64,000 bases of DNA from Auanema rhodensis (Eukaryota > Nematoda > Chromadorea > Rhabditida > Rhabditidae), in the NCBI GenBank assembly GCA_964057225.1, contig OZ059899.1, forward strand, positions 16,686,501 through 16,750,500, given 5' to 3'. The position numbers were made by a program, and so were the translations under genes. This document shows positions 51,575 through 64,000 of the stretch, piece after piece. Below the pieces are notes generated by a model, which saw only the letters and a program-made list of their open reading frames with translations, was not told where the DNA came from and ran no database searches. How positions within the stretch are numbered: the first letter of the stretch is position 1; the number at the start of each line of letters is the position of its first letter.

Positions 51575-53974
51575 TGTGGATGGGGTTGAGATAAACCTTT
51601 TTTCCGAAAAACTGAGAAGTTACAGCCGAATCACACCAAGTAATTCAGATTCTACACATCTGAATAGCCAACTTAGGTTTATTTATTTTTTATTATAGTT
51701 GATGATTTTTGAGAAAAATTGACAATCACCGGACACAATGTGCCTACAGCCTGAACTTTTTTGTGAACAAATCTTGTGGATGGGGTTGAGATAAACCTTT
51801 TTTCCGAAAAACTGAGAAGTTACAGCCGAATCACACCAAGTAATTCAGATTCTACACATCTGAATAGCCAACTTAGGTTTATTTATTTTTTATTATAGTT
51901 GATGATTTTTGAGAAAAATTGACAATCACCGGACACAATGTGCCTACAGCCTGAACTTTTTTGTGAACAAATCTTGTGGATGGGGTTGGTATAAACTTTT
52001 TTTCCGAAAAACTGAGAAGTTACAGCCAAATCACACCAAGTAATTCAGATTCTCCACATCTGAATACCCAACTTAGGATTATTTATTTTTCATTATAGTT
52101 GATGATTTTTGAGAAAAAGGAACATTCACCGGTCACAACGTGGCTACAGCCTGAACTTTTTTGTGAACAAATCTTGTGGATGGGGTTGAGATAAACCTTT
52201 TTTCCGAAAAACTGAGAAGTCACAGCCAAATCACACCAAGTAATTCAGATTCTCCACATCTGAATACCCAACTTAGGATTATTTATTTTTCATTATTGTT
52301 GATGATTATTGAGAAAAATTGACAATCACCGGACACAACGTGCCTACAGCCTGAACTTTTTTGTGAACAAATCTTTTGGATGGGGTTGATCTAAACCTGT
52401 TTTCCGGAAAACTGAGAAGTCACAGCCGAATCTTATTCGGAATATCAGATTCTACACATCTGAATACCCAACTTAGGATTATTTATTTTTCATTATTGTT
52501 GATGATTATTGAGAAAAATTGACAATCACCGGACACAACGTGCCTACAGCCTGAACTTTTTTGTGAACAAATCTTGTGGATGGGGTTGAGATAAACCTTT
52601 TTTCCGAAAAACTGAGAAGTCACAGCCGAATCGTACTTGGAATATCAGATTCTACACATCTGAATACCCAACTTAGGATTATTTATTTTTCATTATTGTT
52701 GATGATTATTGAGAAAAATTGACAATCACCGGACACAACGTGCCTACAGCCTGAACTTTTTTGTGAACAAATCTTTTGGATGGGGTTGAGATAAACCTTT
52801 TTTCCGAAAAACTGAGAAGTTACAGCCGAATCACACCAAGTAATTCAGATTCTACACATCTGAATAGCCAACTTAGGTTTATTTATTTTTTATTATAGTT
52901 GATGATTTTTGAGAAAAATTGACAATCACCGGACACAATGTGCCTACAGCCTGAACTTTTTTGTGAACAAATCTTGTGGATGGGGTTGAGATAAACCTTT
53001 TTTCCGAAAAACTGAGAAGTTACAGCCGAATCACACCAAGTAATTCAGATTCTACACATCTGAATAGCCAACTTAGGTTTATTTATTTTTTATTATAGTT
53101 GATGATTTTTGAGAAAAATTGACAATCACCGGACACAATGTGCCTACAGCCTGAACTTTTTTGTGAACAAATCTTGTGGATGGGGTTGGTATAAACTTTT
53201 TTTCCGAAAAACTGAGAAGTTACAGCCAAATCACACCAAGTAATTCAGATTCTCCACATCTGAATACCCAACTTAGGATTATTTATTTTTCATTATAGTT
53301 GATGATTTTTGAGAAAAAGGAACATTCACCGGTCACAACGTGGCTACAGCCTGAACTTTTTTGTGAACAAATCTTGTGGATGGGGTTGAGATAAACCTTT
53401 TTTCCGAAAAACTGAGAAGTCACAGCCAAATCACACCAAGTAATTCAGATTCTCCACATCTGAATACCCAACTTAGGATTATTTATTTTTCATTATTGTT
53501 GATGATTATTGAGAAAAATTGACAATCACCGGACACAACGTGCCTACAGCCTGAACTTTTTTGTGAACAAATCTTTTGGATGGGGTTGATCTAAACCTGT
53601 TTTCCGGAAAACTGAGAAGTCACAGCCGAATCTTATTCGGAATATCAGATTCTACACATCTGAATACCCAACTTAGGATTATTTATTTTTCATTATTGTT
53701 GATGATTATTGAGAAAAATTGACAATCACCGGACACAACGTGCCTACAGCCTGAACTTTTTTGTGAACAAATCTTGTGGATGGGGTTGAGATAAACCTTT
53801 TTTCCGAAAAACTGAGAAGTCACAGCCGAATCGTACTTGGAATATCAGATTCTACACATCTGAATACCCAACTTAGGATTATTTATTTTTCATTATTGTT
53901 GATGATTATTGAGAAAAATTGACAATCACCGGACACAACGTGCCTACAGCCTGAACTTTTTTGTGAACAAATCT
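51575..53974 (+). repeat. Higher-order repeat: 2 x 1200 bp (6 monomers)
   Basis: The order of variants, including GAATAGCCAACTTAGG and CACCGGTCACAACGTGGC, is the same in both halves at a spacing of 1200. Confidence 0.8.
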
Positions 53975-55925
53975 TTTGGATGGGGTTGATCTAAACCTGT
54001 TTTCCGGAAAACTGAGAAGTCACAGCCGAATCTTATTCGGAATATCAGATTCTACACATCTGAATACCCAACTTAGGATTATTTATTTTTCATTATTGTT
54101 GATGATTATTGAGAAAAATTGACAATCACCGGACACAACGTGCCTACAGCCTGAACTTTTTTGTGAACAAATCTTTTGGATGGGGTTGATCTAAACCTGT
54201 TTTCCGGAAAACTGAGAAGTCACAGCCGAATCGTACTTGGAATATCAGATTCTACACATCTGAATACCCAACTTAGGATTATTTATTTTTCATTATTTTT
54301 GATGATTATTGAGAAAAATTGACAATCACCGGACACAATGTGCCTACAGCCTGAACTTTTTTGTGAACAAATCTTTTGGATGGGGTTGATATAAACTTTT
54401 TTTCCGAAAAATTGAGAAGTCACAGCCAAATCACACCAAGTAATTCAGATTCTCCACATCTGAATACCCAACTTAGGATTATTTATTTTTCATTATTGTT
54501 GATGATTATTGAGAAAAATTGACAATCACCGGACACAACGTGCCTACAGCCTGAACTTTTTTGTGAACAAATCTTTTGGATGGGGTTGATCTAAACCTGT
54601 TTTCCGGAAAACTGAGAAGTCACAGCCGAATCGTACTTGGAATATCAGATTCTACACATCTGAATACCCAACTTAGGATTATTTATTTTTCATTATTTTT
54701 GATGATTATTGAGAAAAATTGACAATCACCGGACACAACGTGCCTACAGCCTGAACTTTTTTGTGAACAAATCTTTTGGATGGGGTTGGTATAAACCTTT
54801 TTCCGGAAAACTGAGAAGTCACAGCCAAATCACACCAAGTAATTCAGATTCTACACATCTGAATACCCAACTTAGGATTATTTATTTTTCATTATTGTTG
54901 ATGATTATTGAGAAAAATTGACAATCACCGGACACAACGTGCCTACAGCCTGAACTTTTTTGTGAACAAATCTTTTGGATGGGGTTGATCTAAACCTGTT
55001 TTCCGGAAAACTGAGAAGTCACAGCCGAATCGTACTTGGAATATCAGATTCTACACATCTGAATACCCAACTTAGGATTATTTATTTTTCATTATTTTTG
55101 ATGATTTTTGAGAAAAAGGAACATTCACCGAGCACAACGTGCCTACAGCCTGAACTTTTTTGTGAACAAATCTTTTGGATGGGGTTGATCTAAACCTGTT
55201 TTCCGGAAAACTGAGAAGTCACAGCCGAATCGTACTTGGAATATCAGATTCTACACATCTGAATACCCAACTTAGGATTATTTATTTTTCATTATAGTTG
55301 ATGATTTTTGAGAAAAATTGACAATCATCGGACACAACGTGCCTACAGCCTGAACTTTTTTGTGAACAAAACTTTTGGATGGGGTTGATCTAAACCTGTT
55401 TTCCGGAAAACTGAGAAGTCACAGCCGAATCGTACTTGGAATATCAGATTCTACACATCTGAATACCCAACTTAGGATTATTTATTTTTCATTATAGTTG
55501 ATGATTTTTGAGAAAAATTGACAATCACCGGACACAACGTGCCTACAGCCTGAACTTTTTTGTGAACAAATCTTTTGGATGGGGTTGGTATAAACCTTTT
55601 TCCGGAAAACTGAGAAGTCACAGCCAAATCACACCAAGTAATTCAGATTCTACACATCTGAATACCCAACTTAGGATTATTTATTTTTCATTATAGTTGA
55701 TGATTTTTGAGAAAAAGGAACATTCACCGAGCACAACGTGCCTACAGCCTGAACTTTTTTGTGAACAAATCTTTTGGATGGGGTTGATCTAAACCTGTTT
55801 TCCGGAAAACTGAGAAGTCACAGCCGAATCGTACTTGGAATATCAGATTCTACACATCTGAATACCCAACTTAGGATTATTTATTTTTCATTATAGTTGA
55901 TGATTTTTGAGAAAAAGGAACATTC

Positions 55926-57480
55926 ACCGGACACAACGTGCCTACAGCCTGAACTTTTTTGTGAACAAATCTTTTGGATGGGGTTGATCTAAACCTGTTT
56001 TCCGGAAAACTGAGAAGTCACAGCCGAATCGTACTTGGAATATCAGATTCTACACATCTGAATACCCAACTTAGGATTATTTATTTTTCATTATAGTTGA
56101 TGATTTTTGAGAAAAATTGACAATCACCGGACACAATGTGCCTACAGCCTGAACTTTTTTGTGAACAAATCTTTTGGATGGGGTTGATCTAAACCTGTTT
56201 TCCGGAAAACTGAGAAGTCACAGCCGAATCGTACTTGGAATATCAGATTCTACACATCTGAATACCCAACTTAGGATTATTTATTTTTCATTATTTTTGA
56301 TGATTATTGAGAAAAATTGACAATCACCGGACACAATGTGCCTACAGCCTGAACTTTTTTGTGAACAAATCTTTTGGATGGGGTTGATCTAAACCTGTTT
56401 TCCGGAAAACTGAGAAGTCACAGCCAAATCACACCAAGTAATTCAGATTCTCCACATCTGAATACCCAACTTAGGATTATTTATTTTTCATTATTGATGA
56501 TGATTATTGAGAAAAATTGACAATCACCGGACACAACGTGCCTACAGCCTGAACTTTTTTGTGAACAAATCTTTTGGATGGGGTTGATCTAAACCTGTTT
56601 TCCGGAAAACTGAGAAGTCACAGCCGAATCGTACTTGGAATATCAGATTCTACACATCTGAATACCCAACTTAGGATTATTTATTTTTCATTATAGTTGA
56701 TGATTTTTGAGAAAAATTGACAATCACCGGACACAATGTGCCTACAGCCTGAACTTTTTTGTGAACAAATCTTTTGGATGGGGTTGATCTAAACCTGTTT
56801 TCCGGAAAACTGAGAAGTCACAGCCGAATCGTACTTGGAATATCAGATTCTACACATCTGAATACCCAACTTAGGATTATTTATTTTTCATTATTTTTGA
56901 TGATTATTGAGAAAAATTGACAATCACCGGACACAATGTGCCTACAGCCTGAACTTTTTTGTGAACAAATCTTTTGGATGGGGTTGATCTAAACCTGTTT
57001 TCCGGAAAACTGAGAAGTCACAGCCAAATCACACCAAGTAATTCAGATTCTCCACATCTGAATACCCAACTTAGGATTATTTATTTTTCATTATTGATGA
57101 TGATTATTGAGAAAAATTGACAATCACCGGACACAACGTGCCTACAGCCTGAACTTTTTTGTGAACAAATCTTTTGGATGGGGTTGATCTAAACCTGTTT
57201 TCCGGAAAACTGAGAAGTCACAGCCGAATCGTACTTGGAATATCAGATTCTACACATCTGAATACCCAACTTAGGATTATTTATTTTTCATTATAGTTGA
57301 TGATTTTTGAGAAAAATTGACAATCACCGGACACAATGTGCCTACAGCCTGAACTTTTTTGTGAACAAATCTTTTGGATGGGGTTGATCTAAACCTGTTT
57401 TCCGGAAAACTGAGAAGTCACAGCCGAATCGTACTTGGAATATCAGATTCTACACATCTGAATACCCAACTTAGGATTAT
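55926..57480 (+). repeat. Higher-order repeat: 600 bp (3 monomers), about 2.6 copies
   Basis: A three-monomer cycle (ATTATTTTTGATG with CACACCAAG, then ATTGATGATG, then ATTATAG) repeats exactly every 600 bases. The next similar block is displaced by one monomer. Confidence 0.75.
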
Positions 57481-59105
57481 TTATTTTTCATTATAGTTGA
57501 TGATTTTTGAGAAAAATTGACAATCACCGGACACAATGTGCCTACAGCCTGAACTTTTTTGTGAACAAATCTTTTGGATGGGGTTGATCTAAACCTGTTT
57601 TCCGGAAAACTGAGAAGTCACAGCCGAATCGTACTTGGAATATCAGATTCTACACATCTGAATACCCAACTTAGGATTATTTATTTTTCATTATTTTTGA
57701 TGATTATTGAGAAAAATTGACAATCACCGGACACAATGTGCCTACAGCCTGAACTTTTTTGTGAACAAATCTTTTGGATGGGGTTGATCTAAACCTGTTT
57801 TCCGGAAAACTGAGAAGTCACAGCCAAATCACACCAAGTAATTCAGATTCTCCACATCTGAATACCCAACTTAGGATTATTTATTTTTCATTATTGATGA
57901 TGATTATTGAGAAAAATTGACAATCACCGGACACAACGTGCCTACAGCCTGAACTTTTTTGTGAACAAATCTTTTGGATGGGGTTGATCTAAACCTGTTT
58001 TCCGGAAAACTGAGAAGTCACAGCCGAATCGTACTTGGAATATCAGATTCTACACATCTGAATACCCAACTTAGGATTATTTATTTTTCATTATAGTTGA
58101 TGATTTTTGAGAAAAATTGACAATCACCGGACACAATGTGCCTACAGCCTGAACTTTTTTGTGAACAAATCTTTTGGATGGGGTTGATCTAAACCTGTTT
58201 TCCGGAAAACTGAGAAGTCACAGCCGAATCGTACTTGGAATATCAGATTCTACACATCTGAATACCCAACTTAGGATTATTTATTTTTCATTATAGTTGA
58301 TGATTTTTGAGAAAAATTGACAATCACCGGACACAATGTGCCTACAGCCTGAACTTTTTTGTGAACAAATCTTGTGGATGGGGTTGATATAAACCTTTTT
58401 TCCGGAAAATTGAGAAGTCACAGCCAAATCACACCAAGTAATTCAGATTCTCCACATCTGAATACCCAACTTAGGATTATTTATTTTTCATTATTGATGA
58501 TGATTATTGAGAAAAATTGACAATCACCGGACACAATGTGCCTACAGCCTGAACTTTTTTGTGAACAAATCTTTTGGATGGGGTTGGTATAAACCTTTTT
58601 CCGGAAAACTGAGAAGTCACAGCCAAATCACACCAAGTAATTCAGATTCTCCACATCTGAATACCCAACTTAGGATTATTTATTTCTCATTATTGATGAT
58701 GATTATTGAGAAAAATTGACAATCACCGGACACAACGTGCCTACAGCCTGAACTTTTTTGTGAACAAATCTTGTGGATGGGGTTGATCTAAACCTGTTTT
58801 CCGGAAAACTGAGAAGTCACAGCCGAATCGTACTTGGAATATCAGATTCTACAGATCTGAATACCCAACTTAGGATTATTTATTTTTCATTATTGTTGAT
58901 GATTTTTGAGAAAAATTGACAATCACCGGACACAATGTGCCTACAGCCTGAACTTTTTTGTGAACAAATCTTGTGGATGGGGTTGATCTAAACCTGTTTT
59001 CCGGAAAACTGAGAAGTCACAGCCAAATCACACCAAGTAATTCAGATTCTCCACATCTGAATACCCAACTTAGGATTATTTATTTTTCATTATTGTTGAT
59101 GATTT

Positions 59106-61087
59106 TTGAGAAAAATTGACAATCATCGGACACAACGTGCCTACAGCCTGAACTTTTTTGTGAACAAAACTTGTGGATGGGGTTGGTATAAACCTTTTTC
59201 CGGAAAACTGAGAAGTCACAGCCAAATCACACCAAGTAATTCAGATTCTACACATCTGAATACCCAACTTAGGATTATTTATTTTTCATTATAGTTGATG
59301 ATTTTTGAGAAAAAGGAACATTCACCGAGCACAACGTGCCTACAGCCTGAACTTTTTTGTGAACAAATCTTGTGGATGGGGCTGGTATAAACCTTTTTCC
59401 GGAAAACTGAGAAGTCACAGCCAAATCACACCAAGTAATTCAGATTCTACACATCTGAATACCCAACTTAGGATTATTTATTTTTCATTATTGTTGATGA
59501 TTTTTGAGAAAAAGGAACATTCACCGAGCACAACGTGCCTACAGCCTGAACTTTTTTGTGAACAAATCTTGTGGATGGGGTTGGTATAAACCTTTTTCCG
59601 GAAAACTGAGAAGTCACAGCCAAATCACACCAAGTAATTCAGATTCTACACATCTGAATACCCAACTTAGGATTATTTATTTTTCATTATTGATGATGAT
59701 TATTGAGAAAAATTGACAATCACCGGACACAATGTGCCTACAGCCTGAACTTTTTTGTGAACAAATCTTTTGGATGGGGTTGGTATAAACCTTTTTCCGG
59801 AAAACTGAGAAGTCACAGCCAAATCACACCAAGTAATTCAGATTCTCCACATCTGAATACCCAACTTAGGATTATTTATTTCTCATTATTGATGATGATT
59901 ATTGAGAAAAATTGACAATCACCGGACACAACGTGCCTACAGCCTGAACTTTTTTGTGAACAAATCTTGTGGATGGGGTTGATCTAAACCTGTTTTCCGG
60001 AAAACTGAGAAGTCACAGCCGAATCGTACTTGGAATATCAGATTCTACAGATCTGAATACCCAACTTAGGATTATTTATTTTTCATTATTGTTGATGATT
60101 TTTGAGAAAAATTGACAATCACCGGACACAATGTGCCTACAGCCTGAACTTTTTTGTGAACAAATCTTGTGGATGGGGTTGATCTAAACCTGTTTTCCGG
60201 AAAACTGAGAAGTCACAGCCAAATCACACCAAGTAATTCAGATTCTCCACATCTGAATACCCAACTTAGGATTATTTATTTTTCATTATTGTTGATGATT
60301 TTTGAGAAAAATTGACAATCATCGGACACAACGTGCCTACAGCCTGAACTTTTTTGTGAACAAAACTTGTGGATGGGGTTGGTATAAACCTTTTTCCGGA
60401 AAACTGAGAAGTCACAGCCAAATCACACCAAGTAATTCAGATTCTACACATCTGAATACCCAACTTAGGATTATTTATTTTTCATTATAGTTGATGATTT
60501 TTGAGAAAAAGGAACATTCACCGAGCACAACGTGCCTACAGCCTGAACTTTTTTGTGAACAAATCTTGTGGATGGGGCTGGTATAAACCTTTTTCCGGAA
60601 AACTGAGAAGTCACAGCCAAATCACACCAAGTAATTCAGATTCTACACATCTGAATACCCAACTTAGGATTATTTATTTTTCATTATTGTTGATGATTTT
60701 TGAGAAAAAGGAACATTCACCGAGCACAACGTGCCTACAGCCTGAACTTTTTTGTGAACAAATCTTGTGGATGGGGTTGGTATAAACCTTTTTCCGGAAA
60801 ACTGAGAAGTCACAGCCAAATCACACCAAGTAATTCAGATTCTACACATCTGAATACCCAACTTAGGATTATTTATTTTTCATTATTGTTGATGATTTTT
60901 GAGAAAAAGGAACATTCACCGAGCACAACGTGCCTACAGCCTGAACTTTTTTGTGAACAAATCTTGTGGATGGGGTTGGTATAAACCTTTTTCCGGAAAA
61001 CTGAGAAGTCACAGCCAAATCACACCAAGTAATTCAGATTCTACACATCTGAATACCCAACTTAGGATTATTTATTTTTCATTATAG
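59106..61087 (+). repeat. Higher-order repeat: about 1196 bp (6 monomers)
   Basis: The series beginning at 59106 recurs at 60302 with the same variants (CAATCATCGG, AAAACTTGTGG, GGGGCTGG). Four of the six monomers are the 199-base form. A related series lies at 49713-51098. Confidence 0.7.
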
Positions 61088-63635
61088 TTGATGATTTTTG
61101 AGAAAAATTGACAATCACCGGTCACAACGTGGCTACAGCCTGAACTTTTTTGTGAACAAATCTTGTGGATGGGGTTGATATAAACCTGTTTTCCGGAAAA
61201 CTGAGAAGTCACAGCCGAATCTTACTCGGAATATCAGATTCTACACATCTGAATACCCAACTTAGGATTATTTATTTTTCATTATAGTTGATGATTTTTG
61301 AGAAAAATTGACAATCACCGGACACAACGTGCCTACAGCCTGAACTTTTTTGTGAACAAATCTTGTGGATGGGGTTGAGATAAACCTTTTTTCCGAAAAA
61401 CTGAGAAGTCACAGCCAAATCACACCAAGTAATTCAGATTCTACACATCTGAATACCCAACTTAGGTTTATTTATTTTTTATTATAGTTGATGATTTTTG
61501 AGAAAAATTGACAATCACCGGACACAACGTGCCTACAGCCTGAACTTTTTTGTGAACAAATCTTGTGGATGGGGTTGAGATAAACCTTTTTTCCGAAAAA
61601 CTGAGAAGTTACAGCCGAATCACACCAAGTAATTCAGATTCTACACATCTGAATAGCCAACTTAGGTTTATTTATTTTTTATTATAGTTGATGATTTTTG
61701 AGAAAAATTGACAATCACCGGACACAATGTGCCTACAGCCTGAACTTTTTTGTGAACAAATCTTGTGGATGGGGTTGAGATAAACCTTTTTTCCGAAAAA
61801 CTGAGAAGTTACAGCCGAATCACACCAAGTAATTCAGATTCTACACATCTGAATAGCCAACTTAGGTTTATTTATTTTTTATTATAGTTGATGATTTTTG
61901 AGAAAAATTGACAATCACCGGACACAATGTGCCTACAGCCTGAACTTTTTTGTGAACAAATCTTGTGGATGGGGTTGGTATAAACTTTTTTTCCGAAAAA
62001 CTGAGAAGTTACAGCCAAATCACACCAAGTAATTCAGATTCTCCACATCTGAATACCCAACTTAGGATTATTTATTTTTCATTATAGTTGATGATTTTTG
62101 AGAAAAAGGAACATTCACCGGTCACAACGTGGCTACAGCCTGAACTTTTTTGTGAACAAATCTTGTGGACGGGGTTGGTATAAACTTTTTTTCCGAAAAA
62201 CTGAGAAGTTACAGCCAAATCACACCAAGTAATTCAGATTCTCCACATCTGAATACCCAACTTAGGTTTATTTATTTTTTATTATAGTTGATGATTTTTG
62301 AGAAAAATTGACAATCACCGGACACAACGTGCCTACAGCCTGAACTTTTTTGTGAACAAATCTTGTGGACGGGGTTGGTATAAACTTTTTTTCCGAAAAA
62401 CTGAGAAGTTACAGCCAAATCACACCAAGTAATTCAGATTCTCCACATCTGAATACCCAACTTAGGATTATTTATTTTTCATTATAGTTGATGATTTTTG
62501 AGAAAAATTGACAATCACCGGACACAATGTGCCTACAGCCTGAACTTTTTTGTGAACAAATCTTGTGGATGGGGTTGAGATAAACCTTTTTTCCGAAAAA
62601 CTGAGAAGTTACAGCCGAATCACACCAAGTAATTCAGATTCTACACATCTGAATAGCCAACTTAGGATTATTTATTTTTCATTATAGTTGATGATTTTTG
62701 AGAAAAAGGAACATTCACCGGTCACAACGTGGCTACAGCCTGAACTTTTTTGTGAACAAATCTTGTGGACGGGGTTGGTATAAACTTTTTTTCCGAAAAA
62801 CTGAGAAGTTACAGCCAAATCACACCAAGTAATTCAGATTCTCCACATCTGAATACCCAACTTAGGTTTATTTATTTTTTATTATAGTTGATGATTTTTG
62901 AGAAAAATTGACAATCACCGGACACAACGTGCCTACAGCCTGAACTTTTTTGTGAACAAATCTTGTGGACGGGGTTGGTATAAACTTTTTTTCCGAAAAA
63001 CTGAGAAGTTACAGCCAAATCACACCAAGTAATTCAGATTCTCCACATCTGAATACCCAACTTAGGATTATTTATTTTTCATTATAGTTGATGATTTTTG
63101 AGAAAAATTGACAATCATCGGACACAACGTGCCTACAGCCTGAACTTTTTTGTGAACAAAACTTGTGGATGGGGTTGGTATAAACCTTTTTCCGGAAAAC
63201 TGAGAAGTCACAGCCAAATCACACCAAGTAATTCAGATTCTACACATCTGAATACCCAACTTAGGATTATTTATTTTTCATTATTGTTGATGATTTTTGA
63301 GAAAAAGGAACATTCACCGAGCACAACGTGCCTACAGCCTGAACTTTTTTGTGAACAAATCTTGTGGATGGGGTTGATATAAACCTGTTTTCCGGAAAAC
63401 TGAGAAGTCACAGCCGAATCGTACTTGGAATATCAGATTCTACACATCTGAATACCCAATTTAGGATTATTTATTTTTCATTATTGTTGATGATTTTTGA
63501 GAAAAAGGAACATTCACCGAGCACAACGTGCCTACAGCCTGAACTTTTTTGTGAACAAATCTTGTGGATGGGGTTGATATAAACCTGTTTTCCGGAAAAC
63601 TGAGAAGTCACAGCCGAATCGTACTTGGAATATCA

Positions 63636-63763
63636 GATTCTACACATCTGAATACCCAACTTAGGATTATTTATTTTTCATTATAGTTGATGATTTTTGA
63701 GAAAAATTGACAATCACCGGACACAACGTGCCTACAGCCTGAACTTTTTTGTGAACAAATCTT
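63636..63763 (+). repeat. Truncated 128-bp monomer (4 of 4)
   Basis: Same deletion and join as the three copies at 17.5-19.5 kb but about 44 kb away. Either the block was copied over that distance or the same break happened twice. Confidence 0.9.
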
Positions 63764-64000
63764 GATTCTACACATCTGAATACCCAACTTAGGATTATTT
63801 ATTTTTCATTATAGTTGATGATTTTTGAGAAAAAGGAACATTCACCGAGCACAACGTGCCTACAGCCTGAACTTTTTTGTGAACAAATCTTGTGGATGGG
63901 GTTGATCTAAACCTGTTTTCCGGAAAACTGAGAAGTCACAGCCGAATCGTACTTGGAATATCAGATTCTACACATCTGAATACCCAGCTTAGGATTATTT

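Larger units (their letters stand above)
15137..64000 (+). repeat. Satellite array, 199-200 bp monomer, about 245 copies
   Basis: One continuous head-to-tail array that runs off the right edge. Fixed landmarks per monomer, in order: dyad motif (ATCAGATTCTACACATCTGA), CCAACTTAGGATTATTTATT, GTTGATGATTTTTGAG, ATTGACAATCACCGGACACA, ACGTGCCTACAGCCTGAACT, TTTTTTGTGAACAAATCTTG, GGATGGGGTTGA, palindrome TTTTCCGGAAAA, GAGAAGTCACAGCC, then a variable 16 bases. Monomers are 200 bases, or 199 when one T is missing before TCCGG. Main variants: GACAATCACCGGACACA, GAACATTCACCGAGCACA or CACCGGTCACAACGTGGC; ATTATAG, ATTATTG or ATTATTT; GTACTTGGAATATC, TTACTCGGAATATC or ACACCAAGTAATTC. Variants recur in blocks, giving higher-order repeats. 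Short open frames of 62-94 codons cross monomer joints and are not genes. A centromeric, subtelomeric or other heterochromatic role is possible but not shown. Confidence 0.97.

Noticed and set aside
15429-63582. Dozens of 62-94 codon open frames in the satellite (MRKIDNHRTQ-, MDGVD- and MRKRNIHRAQ-type)
   Set aside because: They cross monomer joints, recur only because the monomer recurs, end at fixed stops and change frame when a monomer is 199 rather than 200 bases. They have no domain or splice context.
15137-64000. CRISPR-like or telomeric repeat interpretation of the array
   Set aside because: Monomers are contiguous 200-bp units without spacers, in a eukaryotic genome. CTTAGGAT occurs once per monomer and is not the nematode telomere repeat TTAGGC in tandem.
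15137-64000. A CENP-B box in the monomer
   Set aside because: No sequence fits TTCG, four bases, A, two bases, CGGG on either strand in the monomers I read.

Overview
The window is nuclear DNA of a nematode, inferred from three things. Five protein genes have very short introns (mostly 38-56 bases). A splice-acceptor-like tract sits 0-16 bases before each start codon, as expected for spliced-leader trans-splicing. The gene set (SPCS1, mitochondrial Lon, TTC1, NDUFA13 and a small coiled-coil protein) is one I recall sitting together on the C. elegans C34B2 clone. The species cannot be fixed from sequence alone; the DNA is AT-rich.

Layout. 1-3138: AT-rich DNA with no gene I can support. 3299-8670, plus strand: SPCS1, LONP1 (22 exons rebuilt) and TTC1, closely packed with 173-196 bases from each stop to the next trans-splice-like acceptor, so probably one operon. 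8847-9591, minus strand: NDUFA13, convergent with TTC1. 10016-10592, plus strand: a 146-residue coiled-coil protein, divergent from NDUFA13 and possibly KBP-5. The proteins belong to ER signal-peptide cleavage, mitochondrial protein quality control, a TPR cochaperone, respiratory complex I and perhaps the kinetochore. They share position more than one pathway, though Lon and NDUFA13 both serve mitochondria.

10.6-15.1 kb is a transition zone of repeats. It holds a degenerate relic of a 15-bp minisatellite, a tRNA-like sequence with A and B boxes, two copies of a composite minisatellite (blocks A and B, each built from 15-bp units), and pieces of the downstream satellite in inverted orientation. 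It also holds a 1.5-kb segment bounded by a perfect 33-bp inverted repeat, containing a TATA/initiator-like promoter, GC-richer 214-bp tandem repeats and a 22-bp-arm hairpin.

15.14 kb to the end is one unbroken direct tandem array of a 199-200 bp satellite (about 245 monomers, continuing past the window), with nested higher-order repeats of 3 to 12 monomers. The monomer carries conserved dyad-symmetric motifs. One of them (ATTCAGAT, seven bases, ATCTGAAT) lies at breakpoints of the satellite: the edges of the two inverted pieces, the junctions of four 72-bp-deleted monomers, and one isolated copy outside the array. This is the least explained and most interesting signal here. The many short open frames in the satellite and minisatellites are by-products of repetition, not genes.
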